Shown piece by piece: positions 1-5,400 of a DNA stretch of 5,428 nucleotides. The stretch spans positions 1-5,428 of the forward strand of contig DYCT01000129.1 of assembly GCA_019417975.1 (NCBI GenBank), written 5' to 3'. Below the pieces are notes generated by a model that ran no database searches, was not told where the DNA came from, and worked only from the letters and a program-made list of their open reading frames with translations. Position 1 is the first letter of the stretch. Every line of letters begins with the position of its first letter. Position numbers and translations under genes: made by a program. Origin of the DNA: Bacteroides sp. (lineage in GTDB: Bacteria > Bacteroidota > Bacteroidia > Bacteroidales > Bacteroidaceae).

Positions 1-113
1 GTATTGAGTGTGGTTCATGTCAGTTTACTTGCCCGGCTGGTCGTCCGCTTCTTGACTTCTGCCGTTTGGGTAAGGCTAAAGTCGGTGCCATCATTCGTTC
101 ACGAAAAAAATAA
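1..113 (+). CDS. rnfC: RnfC C-terminus (partial): electron transport complex, ferredoxin:NAD+ oxidoreductase subunit C
   Basis: Only the last 36 codons are present, read from base 3 and ending at TAA 111-113; the 5' end lies outside the window. The fragment begins IECGSCQFTCPAGRPLLDF. It carries the end of a 4Fe-4S ligand motif (C-x2-C-x3-C-P, with the first Cys of the set presumably just before the window), followed by the G/K-RPL...(R)LGKAK tail typical of the second ferredoxin-like cluster of RnfC. In the family, RnfC is the cytosolic, membrane-associated subunit that binds NAD(H) and FMN and carries two 4Fe-4S clusters. The rnfD start follows 8 bp after the stop, as expected for the rnfBCDGEA order. 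The short fragment is basic at the end (RSRKK). Identification rests on the motif plus operon position. Confidence 0.9.
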   Translation, partial: IECGSCQFTCPAGRPLLDFCRLGKAKVGAIIRSRKK

Positions 114-121
114 AGTAGATT

Positions 122-1114
122 ATGGAAAATAAATTAATAGTATCTCTTTCGCCTCATGTTCATAGCGGTGACAGTATCCAAAAAAACATGTATGGCGTAC
201 TGATTGCTTTGCTTCCGGCACTTATCGTGTCATTTGTCTTTTTCGGACTGGGGGCTGTTCTTGTAACAGCAACTTCGGTTGCTGCCTGCGTTTTCTTCGA
301 ATGGGCTATCTCTAAGTTCATTCTGAAAAGCGACAAACTGACTGTGTGTGATGGCTCGGCTGTTATTACCGGTGTGCTTTTAGCATTCAACGTACCTTCA
401 AATCTTCCTATTTGGATTATTTTAATTGGCGCTTTGGTAGCTATCGGTGTAGGTAAAATGTCATTTGGTGGTTTGGGAAACAACCCGTTCAACCCTGCTT
501 TGGTGGGTCGTGTATTCTTGTTGATTTCATTCCCTGTGCAGATGACCTCTTGGCCGGTTAATACATTCTCTGCAATGGCTGCAGTCGATGGTTTGACAGA
601 AGCTACACCATTGGCTTTGATGAAACAAGCTGTTAAGGGCAATGCTGATGCGTTGGCTCAGGTACCAGACTCTTTGGTTTTGTTGTTTGGTACAAATCCG
701 GGTTCACTGGGTGAGGTATCAGCCTTAGCTTTGTTGTTAGGTTTTGCTTTCATGTTGTGGAAGAAAATCATTACATGGCACATCCCTGTATCTATCTTTG
801 CTACCGTGTTTGTATTTGCAGGATTGATGCATTTGGTTGACCCGACTGTTTACGCTTCTCCTATTGTACATTTGCTTACCGGTGGTCTGATGTTGGGTGC
901 TATCTTTATGGCGACCGACTATGTCACTTCACCTATGAGCAAGAAAGGAATGGTAGTTTATGGTATAGGTATCGGATTCTTTACTGTTGTAATCCGTTTG
1001 TTTGGCGCTTATCCGGAAGGTATGTCGTTTGCTATCCTTATCATGAATGCCTTTACTCCGTTGATTAATACATATTGTAAACCTAAACGATTTGGGGAGG
1101 TAGTGAAGAAATGA
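122..1114 (+). CDS. rnfD: RnfD, membrane subunit of Na+/H+-translocating ferredoxin:NAD+ oxidoreductase
   Basis: This 330-aa integral membrane protein has roughly nine or ten hydrophobic segments and belongs to the NqrB/RnfD family, at normal family length. It opens with the RnfD-type N-terminus (LIVSLSPHVHSGDSIQKNM, residues 5-23), then a first membrane segment at about 24-50. The conserved loop GGLGNNPFNPALVGR spans residues 116-130. The flavinylation site is visible as DGLTEATPLALMK (156-168), with Thr162 the predicted attachment point for FMN through a phosphoester bond made by ApbE. FMATDYVTSPM (262-272) and the C-terminal NTYCKP (316-321) are further family signatures. In the complex RnfD helps carry electrons across the membrane and contributes to cation translocation. 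The ATG at 122 matches the family start; no Shine-Dalgarno sequence precedes it. Its stop overlaps the rnfG start (ATGA, 1111-1114), implying translational coupling. Confidence 0.97.
   Translation: MENKLIVSLSPHVHSGDSIQKNMYGVLIALLPALIVSFVFFGLGAVLVTATSVAACVFFEWAISKFILKSDKLTVCDGSAVITGVLLAFNVPSNLPIWIILIGALVAIGVGKMSFGGLGNNPFNPALVGRVFLLISFPVQMTSWPVNTFSAMAAVDGLTEATPLALMKQAVKGNADALAQVPDSLVLLFGTNPGSLGEVSALALLLGFAFMLWKKIITWHIPVSIFATVFVFAGLMHLVDPTVYASPIVHLLTGGLMLGAIFMATDYVTSPMSKKGMVVYGIGIGFFTVVIRLFGAYPEGMSFAILIMNAFTPLINTYCKPKRFGEVVKK
1094..1100 (+). promoter_or_regulatory. Purine-rich ribosome-binding site of rnfG
   Basis: GGGGAGG lies 10 bases before the rnfG ATG, inside the last codons of rnfD. Shine-Dalgarno sequences are uncommon in Bacteroidota. 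This one may assist re-initiation at the 4-bp ATGA overlap, or simply reflect the codons used for Gly-Glu-Val. Confidence 0.4.
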
Positions 1115-1758
1115 AAAAGTTGAAATCATCTTTGACAAACATGGTCATTGTATTGACCGGTGTCACAGCTATTGCAACCGGTATTTTGGCTTATGTGAAT
1201 AAGCTTACAGCCGAACCGATTAAAAACGCCAACGCTGAAACGTTGAAAGCTGCTATCAAAGAAGTAGTGCCTGAATTCGATAATAATCCGGCAGAGGCTC
1301 CTGAAGAAATCAAATTGGAAGAAGTAAATTACAAGATTTATAAGGCCATGAAAGGTGGAGAGTTTGTTGGTGCTGCTGTAGAATCTACTACCAACGGTTT
1401 CGGTGGTCCGCTTACTGTATTGGTAGGTTTCGATAAAGAAGGAAACATCATCAATTATTCTATCTTGAGTACTTCAGAAACTCCGGGCTTGGGTTCAAAA
1501 GCTGCTTTTTGGTTTCAGAAAGACGGTAAAGGTTCTATCGTAGGATTGAATCCGGGTAAGGAAGCTTTGAAAGTAAGTAAAGACGGCGGACAGGTCGATG
1601 CCATTACTGCATCTACCATCACTTCTCGTGCCTTCTTGACAGCTGTAAACAATGCTTATGCAGCTTATAATGGTCAGAATATTGATTCTACCAGTGGAGC
1701 TACTCAGCTTGTAGAAGAGGCATCTGCTGCAAACGATTCTATTAACCAAGCAAATTAA
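1111..1758 (+). CDS. rnfG: RnfG, FMN-carrying periplasmic-facing subunit of the Rnf complex
   Basis: This 215-aa protein has one N-terminal membrane anchor (about residues 9-29) followed by an FMN-binding domain of the NqrC/RnfG type (about 85-185) on the outer face of the membrane. Diagnostic elements are TSETPGLGSKAAFWF (121-135), which is the family's ETPGLG motif, and the flavinylation segment VDAITASTITSRA (162-174). Thr169 aligns with the Thr that receives FMN from ApbE. The local sequence TAST departs from the usual SGAT/TGAT, so the modification is probable rather than certain. A low-complexity tail follows and contains a second motif-like segment, DSTSGATQL (192-200), with Thr198. 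The gene overlaps rnfD by 4 bp and lies 14 bp before rnfE. In Rnf, the RnfG flavin exchanges electrons with the flavin of RnfD and the RnfA/RnfE Fe-S cluster. Confidence 0.95.
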   Translation: MKKLKSSLTNMVIVLTGVTAIATGILAYVNKLTAEPIKNANAETLKAAIKEVVPEFDNNPAEAPEEIKLEEVNYKIYKAMKGGEFVGAAVESTTNGFGGPLTVLVGFDKEGNIINYSILSTSETPGLGSKAAFWFQKDGKGSIVGLNPGKEALKVSKDGGQVDAITASTITSRAFLTAVNNAYAAYNGQNIDSTSGATQLVEEASAANDSINQAN

Positions 1759-1761
1759 AGA

Positions 1762-1767
1762 AAGGAG
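1762..1767 (+). promoter_or_regulatory. Shine-Dalgarno sequence of rnfE
   Basis: AAGGAG sits five bases before the rnfE ATG (1773), a standard spacing. It is the clearest Shine-Dalgarno sequence in the window and supports the chosen rnfE start. The neighbouring genes rnfD, rnfA and galE have A-rich upstream sequence instead. Confidence 0.6.
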
Positions 1768-1772
1768 CAAGT

Positions 1773-2357
1773 ATGAATAACTTTAAGATTTTGATGAATG
1801 GGATTATCAAAGAGAATCCTACGTTTGTACTCCTTTTGGGTATGTGTCCTACATTGGGTACTACTTCTTCTGCCATTAACGGTATGGGAATGGGATTGGC
1901 TACAATGGCCGTGTTGGTATGTTCCAACTTCCTCATTTCATGTATCAAGAACTTGGTTCCCGATATGGTTCGCATTCCTGTATATGTAGTTGTGATTGCT
2001 TCTTTGGTAACCGTGCTTCAGATGGTGATGCAGGCATTTGTTCCCGGACTGTATGCAACCTTAGGATTGTTTATTCCTTTGATTGTAGTTAACTGTGTGA
2101 TTTTGGGTCGTGCTGAAGCATTTGCAGCTAAAAATGGTCCTATTCCTTCTATTTTCGATGGTTTAGGTATCGGTCTTGGTTTTACATTAGGATTGACATT
2201 GCTGGGTGCTGTGCGTGAGTTGCTGGGTACAGGTAAGGTATTTGATATCACTATCTTCCCGGAAAGCTATGGAATGTTGGTGTTTGTATTGGCACCGGGT
2301 GCTTTCCTTGCACTGGGCTATCTCATCGCCATTGTGAATAAATTGCGTAAGGCATAA
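1773..2357 (+). CDS. rnfE: RnfE, integral membrane subunit of the Rnf complex
   Basis: This 194-aa polytopic protein of about six membrane helices belongs to the NqrDE/RnfAE family, at normal length. The RnfE type is shown by the N-terminal ENPTFVLLLGMCPTLGTTS (residues 14-32), the matching half-site LIVVNCVILGRAEAFA (103-118), and the cytosolic loop GAVRELLGTGKVFD (145-158). Cys25 and Cys108 sit in the two inverted half-repeats. In the family they combine with the equivalent cysteines of RnfA to hold an iron-sulfur cluster within the membrane, which links cytosolic and periplasmic redox centres. The downstream gene rnfA is a homologue with the opposite membrane topology, and the two form the central pair of the complex. 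The start at 1773 has a Shine-Dalgarno sequence and begins where family members begin. Confidence 0.97.
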   Translation: MNNFKILMNGIIKENPTFVLLLGMCPTLGTTSSAINGMGMGLATMAVLVCSNFLISCIKNLVPDMVRIPVYVVVIASLVTVLQMVMQAFVPGLYATLGLFIPLIVVNCVILGRAEAFAAKNGPIPSIFDGLGIGLGFTLGLTLLGAVRELLGTGKVFDITIFPESYGMLVFVLAPGAFLALGYLIAIVNKLRKA

Positions 2358-2376
2358 CTCATAAAAAGAATAGATT

Positions 2377-2979
2377 ATGGAATATATATTGATATTTATC
2401 ACAGCTATCTTTGTGAACAACGTTGTGTTGTCACAATTCTTGGGCATCTGTCCGTTCTTGGGTGTATCTAAGAAAGTAGAGACCGCTATGGGTATGGGTG
2501 CTGCTGTTGCTTTTGTGTTGACGTTGGCTACTATTGCCACCTATCTCATTCAGAAGTTTGTGCTTGATGCATTTCATTTGGAATATTTGCAGACCATTGC
2601 ATTTATTTTGGTGATTGCCTCTTTGGTACAGATGGTAGAAATTATCCTTAAAAAAGTATCACCCGCTCTTTATCAGGCACTGGGTGTATTCTTGCCTTTG
2701 ATTACTACCAACTGCTGTGTGCTTGGTGTGGCTATCTTGGTTATCCAAAAAGATTTCGATTTGCTTACAGGTGTGGTTTATGCACTGTCTACCGCTCTTG
2801 GTTTCGCATTGGCATTGGTTGTCTTTGCAGGTATCCGTGAGCAGTTGAGCCTGGTTCGAATACCGAAAGGAATGCAGGGAATGTCCATCGCATTGATTAC
2901 TGCTGGTCTGTTGGCTATGGCATTTATGGGCTTCTCGGGTGTCGATGCAGGTCTGAAACCTTTATTTGGTTTGTTGTAA
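2377..2979 (+). CDS. rnfA: RnfA, integral membrane subunit of the Rnf complex
   Basis: This 200-aa protein of about six membrane helices is a homologue of RnfE. RnfA signatures are FVNNVVLSQFLGICPFLGVS (residues 12-31), ALGVFLPLITTNCCVLGVAI (101-120), and the loop FAGIREQLSLVRIPKGMQG (150-168). Cys25 and Cys113 are the predicted ligands that, with Cys25 and Cys108 of RnfE, bind the membrane-embedded Fe-S cluster. Cys114 is an adjacent extra cysteine. The gene begins 19 bp after rnfE at an ATG whose context, TAGATTATGGAA, is identical to that of rnfD. It is the last gene of the rnf operon, with an intrinsic terminator 18 bp beyond its stop. Length and motifs are intact. Confidence 0.97.
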   Translation: MEYILIFITAIFVNNVVLSQFLGICPFLGVSKKVETAMGMGAAVAFVLTLATIATYLIQKFVLDAFHLEYLQTIAFILVIASLVQMVEIILKKVSPALYQALGVFLPLITTNCCVLGVAILVIQKDFDLLTGVVYALSTALGFALALVVFAGIREQLSLVRIPKGMQGMSIALITAGLLAMAFMGFSGVDAGLKPLFGLL

Positions 2980-2997
2980 TATCTCATTTTAGATAGG

Positions 2998-3038
2998 AAA
3001 AAGGTCGGGGCTCAAAAGGGGGGCTACCGACCTTTTTT
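2998..3038 (+). terminator. Intrinsic terminator of the rnf operon
   Basis: An 11-bp stem, AAAAAGGTCGG (2998-3008) with CCGACCTTTTT (3027-3037), ends in a run of six T (3033-3038). The 18-base loop can pair further (GCTC 3010-3013 with GGGC 3021-3024, one G-U pair), so the whole element makes one long hairpin. It stands 18 bp past the rnfA stop and separates rnf from the next transcription unit. The A-run on the left also gives the minus strand a T-run after the hairpin, so it could work in both directions, although no minus-strand gene is seen here. Confidence 0.9.
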
Positions 3039-3156
3039 ATGCCTAATGGGTTGTCTTTACTTGTAGGTTACAGTAATATGTTGTGTTTTGCATATACAGT
3101 ACTCTACAGAACAATATTTTCTTTTGGAAAAGCCGTTACATTCCATTTTTTATGTT

Positions 3157-3164
3157 TATTTTTG
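3157..3164 (+). promoter_or_regulatory. Candidate Bacteroides-type -7 box before the nucleotidyltransferase-like gene
   Basis: TATTTTTG fits the Bacteroides -7 consensus TAnnTTTG and lies 29 bp before the chosen ATG at 3194. No good -33 TTTG is found at the expected spacing: the nearest, 3123-3126, is 30 bp upstream, against about 20 expected. The region is T-rich, so a chance match is possible. Some promoter is expected between the terminator ending at 3038 and 3194. Confidence 0.3.
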
Positions 3165-3193
3165 CCTTTGAAATGAAAAGCAAAGAAAATAAC

Positions 3194-4099
3194 ATGACAC
3201 TAATTGTGCTTGCTGCTACGATGGGCAATAAATACGGAGGTTTGAAGCAACTGGAAGGTATTGGTCCGAATGGTGAAACGATTCTTGATTATTCCATATA
3301 TGATGCTGTAAAGGCTGGATTTACCCGAATTGTATTTGTTATCAGTCGTTATTTTGAAGAAGAATTCAAACTTCAGGTGACAAAAAAATATGAAGGGTTG
3401 GTTCAGGTAGACTATGTATACCAAGAGGTAGACATGGTTTCTGAGCATCTGCGTAATCCTAAGCGTTCGTTGTTGTGGGGTTCTGCTCATGCAGTCTTGA
3501 TGGGGCAGAATGTCGTCAACGAACCTTTTGGTGTAATAAATGCTGTAAATTTCTACCAGCGAGAAAGTTTTGAATTGCTCTACAAACATCTGCTCGAATT
3601 GAAATCAGATGATAATCAATGTTTTTTAGTGGCATATCGTCTTTATAATGTTTTGCCGGAGAATGCATCTGTTATGCGTGGCATTTGTGATATAACAGAG
3701 GGCGGTGAACTGGTATCGGTTATAGATAGACACGGAGTGGAGCGCGTAAGCGGAAATCCGGTTTGCGTAAACGAACTTGGAAAAACAGAGCCTCTGGATG
3801 TAAACTCCTTTGTATCTATGAATATGTGGGGATTTACACCGGCTATTTTTACTCATCTTGCAACTGCTTTCGACAGATTCATCCGTGAGAATGGAATGGA
3901 TTTGAAACAGCATTTCTCTATACCCGATTTTATAAATGGCATGATACGCGACGGACTTCATGTACGTGCCTATGAGACAGATGCTCGTTGGATGGGGCTG
4001 GTTTCTCCTGAAGACCGAAGTCAGGTGATATTACGTATTAACGAATTGGTGCGCAAAGGTGTTTATCCGGCTCGATTGTTTGAACCTAATCAAATATAA
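3194..4099 (+). CDS. Sugar-nucleotidyltransferase-like protein with degenerate active site
   Basis: This 301-aa cytosolic protein resembles the NTP-transferase (GT-A-like, RmlA/GlmU-type) fold found in Bacteroidota. It has the N-terminal nucleotide loop LAATMGNKYGGLKQ (residues 6-19), GPNGETILDYSIYDA (25-38), GSAHAVLMG (96-104) and VSMNMWGFTPAIF (207-219), and ends in a family-like YPARLFE (291-297). Two key sites are altered. The usual LAAGxGxR loop has Thr9 for Gly and Lys13 for Arg. The usual INADDFYGRE has become INAVNFYQRE (116-124), so the metal-binding Asp pair is Val118-Asn119. The Lys of the first loop (Lys18) is kept. Activity is therefore doubtful; it may be a pseudoenzyme or use different chemistry. 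The frame stays open upstream to an ATG at 3083, but the added residues come from promoter-like sequence and the family begins near 3194; 3173 is an alternative start. It lies 7 bp before galE, probably in one operon, pointing to sugar-nucleotide or envelope metabolism. Confidence 0.85.
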   Translation: MTLIVLAATMGNKYGGLKQLEGIGPNGETILDYSIYDAVKAGFTRIVFVISRYFEEEFKLQVTKKYEGLVQVDYVYQEVDMVSEHLRNPKRSLLWGSAHAVLMGQNVVNEPFGVINAVNFYQRESFELLYKHLLELKSDDNQCFLVAYRLYNVLPENASVMRGICDITEGGELVSVIDRHGVERVSGNPVCVNELGKTEPLDVNSFVSMNMWGFTPAIFTHLATAFDRFIRENGMDLKQHFSIPDFINGMIRDGLHVRAYETDARWMGLVSPEDRSQVILRINELVRKGVYPARLFEPNQI

Positions 4100-4106
4100 T
4101 AATAAA

Positions 4107-5141
4107 ATGAAAGAACGAATTTTAGTAACAGGTGGTACAGGTTACATCGGTTCTCATACCGTTGTAGAATTGCAGAATAATGGTTATGAGGTGATTATTG
4201 TAGATAATCTCTCTAACTCGAATGCAGATGTTGTGGACAACATTGAAAAAGTATCAGGCGTTCGCCCGGCTTTTGAAAAGTTGGATTGTCTTGACTTTAA
4301 TGGACTCGATGCAGTCTTTACTAAATATAAAGGTATTAAAGGTATTATCCATTTTGCTGCCAGCAAGGCTGTAGGTGAATCTGTTCAGCAACCTTTGAAA
4401 TATTATCGTAACAATTTAGTTTCTCTTATCAACATATTAGAGTTGATGCCTAAGCATGGAGTAGAAGGTATTATTTTCTCTTCTTCATGTACAGTATATG
4501 GTCAGCCGGATGAGCTCCCTGTTACTGAAAATGCTCCGATTAAGAAAGCAGAGTCTCCTTATGGAAATACAAAGCAAATCAACGAGGAGATTATTCGTGA
4601 TACAGTAGCTTCTGGAGCAGACATCAAAGCCATCATGTTGCGCTATTTCAATCCGATTGGTGCTCATCCGTCAGCATTGCTTGGTGAGTTGCCTAATGGT
4701 GTACCACAAAACTTGGTTCCGTATATCACTCAGACAGCTATTGGAATCCGCGAACAGCTCAGCGTGTTTGGCGATGATTATAATACTCCTGATGGCTCTT
4801 GTATCCGTGATTTTATCAATGTCGTAGATTTGGCAAAAGCACACGTGATAGCTATGGACCGTATTCTTCAGAATAAGCAGAAAAATAAAGTAGAAGTATT
4901 TAATATCGGTACAGGTCGTGGACTTTCTGTACTTGAGCTTATTCATGGATTTGAGGCTGCTACAGGTGTTAAATTGAATTATAAGATTGTAGGCCGTCGT
5001 GCTGGCGACATTGAGAAAGTATGGGCAAATCCAGAATATGCCAACAATGAATTAGGTTGGTCTGCCAAAATATCCATTGAAGATACTTTGAAGTCTGCTT
5101 GGAACTGGCAAATTATGTTAAGAGAAAGAGGCATTCAATAA
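4107..5141 (+). CDS. galE: UDP-glucose 4-epimerase (GalE)
   Basis: This 344-aa cytosolic enzyme of the extended short-chain dehydrogenase/reductase family interconverts UDP-glucose and UDP-galactose with tightly bound NAD+ (Leloir pathway; precursors for envelope glycans). The Rossmann motif is GGTGYIGSH (residues 9-17), followed by VDNLSNS (32-38) and HFAASKAVGES (82-92). Catalytic residues are Ser127 in SSSCTVYG and Tyr152/Lys156 in SPYGNTK. Substrate-site segments are RYFNPIGAHPSALLGE (179-194), FGDDYNTPDGSCIRDFINV (221-239), and GRRAGDIEKVWANPEYA (296-312). All are intact and the length is normal. The residue matching E. coli Tyr299, which restricts N-acetylated substrates, is Val305. The frame is open upstream to 4059, overlapping the previous gene, but the ATG at 4107 places MKERILVTGG at the family N-terminus. 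The upstream sequence is A-rich without a Shine-Dalgarno sequence. The gene probably shares a transcript with the preceding one. Confidence 0.97.
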   Translation: MKERILVTGGTGYIGSHTVVELQNNGYEVIIVDNLSNSNADVVDNIEKVSGVRPAFEKLDCLDFNGLDAVFTKYKGIKGIIHFAASKAVGESVQQPLKYYRNNLVSLINILELMPKHGVEGIIFSSSCTVYGQPDELPVTENAPIKKAESPYGNTKQINEEIIRDTVASGADIKAIMLRYFNPIGAHPSALLGELPNGVPQNLVPYITQTAIGIREQLSVFGDDYNTPDGSCIRDFINVVDLAKAHVIAMDRILQNKQKNKVEVFNIGTGRGLSVLELIHGFEAATGVKLNYKIVGRRAGDIEKVWANPEYANNELGWSAKISIEDTLKSAWNWQIMLRERGIQ

Positions 5142-5150
5142 TATTAACGC

Positions 5151-5172
5151 TTATTTGGCGTTTGCTAAATAA
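5151..5172 (+). other. Short hairpin after galE
   Basis: TTATTTGGC (5151-5159) pairs with GCTAAATAA (5164-5172) around a GTTT loop, a 9-bp stem with one G-U pair, starting 10 bp after the galE stop. It is followed by A, not T, so it is not a normal intrinsic terminator. It could protect the 3' end of the galE message. An overlapping alternative 5-bp hairpin pairs AACGC (5146-5150) with GCGTT (5158-5162). Confidence 0.35.
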
Positions 5173-5188
5173 AAAAATACTATGTTTG
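5154..5188 (+). promoter_or_regulatory. Candidate Bacteroides-type promoter in the galE 3' intergenic region
   Basis: TATGTTTG (5181-5188) is a perfect match to the -7 consensus TAnnTTTG. Two TTTG -33 candidates exist: 5154-5157 (23-bp spacer) and 5161-5164 (16-bp spacer). Neither has the usual spacing of about 19-21 bp. The -7 box overlaps a small inverted repeat, TTTGCA (5185-5190) with TGCAAA (5200-5205), which could be an operator or a chance palindrome. Transcription would start near 5195 and run into the terminator at 5323. Confidence 0.35.
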
Positions 5189-5194
5189 CATCAA

Positions 5195-5359
5195 ATAAGT
5201 GCAAATAACCTATGTCGATAAATGGATATGTGAATACCCGTTTTCGATGTTATATGATTCGCATATAACAGGTATAAATTGCATAGTAGTTTTGTCGTGT
5301 TTTATTTTGTGTTTGTGTTGTGATACATCCTCGACGAGAGTCGGGGATGTATTTTTTTT
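5195..5359 (+). ncRNA. Candidate structured small RNA or galE 3' UTR RNA
   Basis: Between a perfect -7 box and a strong terminator lie about 165 bases with no convincing reading frame but with nested complementarity. An outer stem pairs AACCTATGT (5207-5215) with GCATAGTAGTT (5281-5291), with a two-base bulge and one G-U pair. An inner stem pairs ATACC (5234-5238) with GGTAT (5271-5275). An apical 9-bp stem pairs TGTTATATG (5248-5256) with CATATAACA (5262-5270) around ATTCG. A G/T-rich, probably unstructured linker (about 5289-5322) follows, then the terminator hairpin. Stem, single-stranded linker and terminator is a layout seen in regulatory small RNAs. I do not recognise a known RNA family. 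The boundaries are inferred from the promoter and terminator, and the same sequence could instead be the tail of the galE transcript. Confidence 0.35.
5323..5359 (+). terminator. Strong intrinsic terminator with GAGA tetraloop
   Basis: ATACATCCTCGAC (5323-5335) and GTCGGGGATGTAT (5340-5352) form a 13-bp stem with one G-U pair, capped by GAGA (a stabilising GNRA tetraloop) and followed by eight T (5352-5359). Direction is clearly +. It lies 181 bp beyond the galE stop, an unusually long distance, so it ends either a long galE 3' UTR or a separate short transcript. Confidence 0.93.
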
Positions 5360-5400
5360 AGCTACTTCCGGGTCAGTCTGAAAAGCCTATTGGAATGTAA

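Noticed and set aside
160..642. Long minus-strand open frame opposite rnfD, and similar ones opposite the other genes
   Set aside because: They lie antisense to genes with clear family motifs, have no start signals, and their composition mirrors the coding strand codons. They are shadows.
3018..3023. Run of six G as a possible slippage or phase-variation tract
   Set aside because: It lies in the loop of the rnf terminator and can pair with GCTC within it. It is not in or before a coding start.
3083..3193. N-terminal extension of the nucleotidyltransferase-like protein to an ATG at 3083
   Set aside because: The extra 37 residues are rich in Phe and Ile because the DNA is T-rich promoter-like sequence. 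The family begins a few residues before the first beta strand, which fits 3194. A start at 3173 remains possible but would be almost leaderless if the -7 box at 3157-3164 is real.
4059..4106. Upstream ATG for galE at 4059
   Set aside because: It would overlap the preceding gene by 41 bases and add 16 residues before the family's canonical N-terminus MKERILVTGG. The ATG at 4107 fits the Rossmann start.
5142..5359. 6S RNA, tmRNA, SRP RNA, riboswitch or tRNA in the intergenic region
   Set aside because: There is no closing stem between the two ends as in 6S RNA, no tRNA-like acceptor or T-loop sequence, no SRP Alu/S-domain tetraloop context, and no + strand gene visible downstream for a riboswitch to control.
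5199..5381. 60-codon + strand frame in the region after galE
   Set aside because: It runs straight through the strong terminator at 5323-5359, is Cys-rich because of G/T-rich DNA, and has no recognisable motif or ribosome-binding site.
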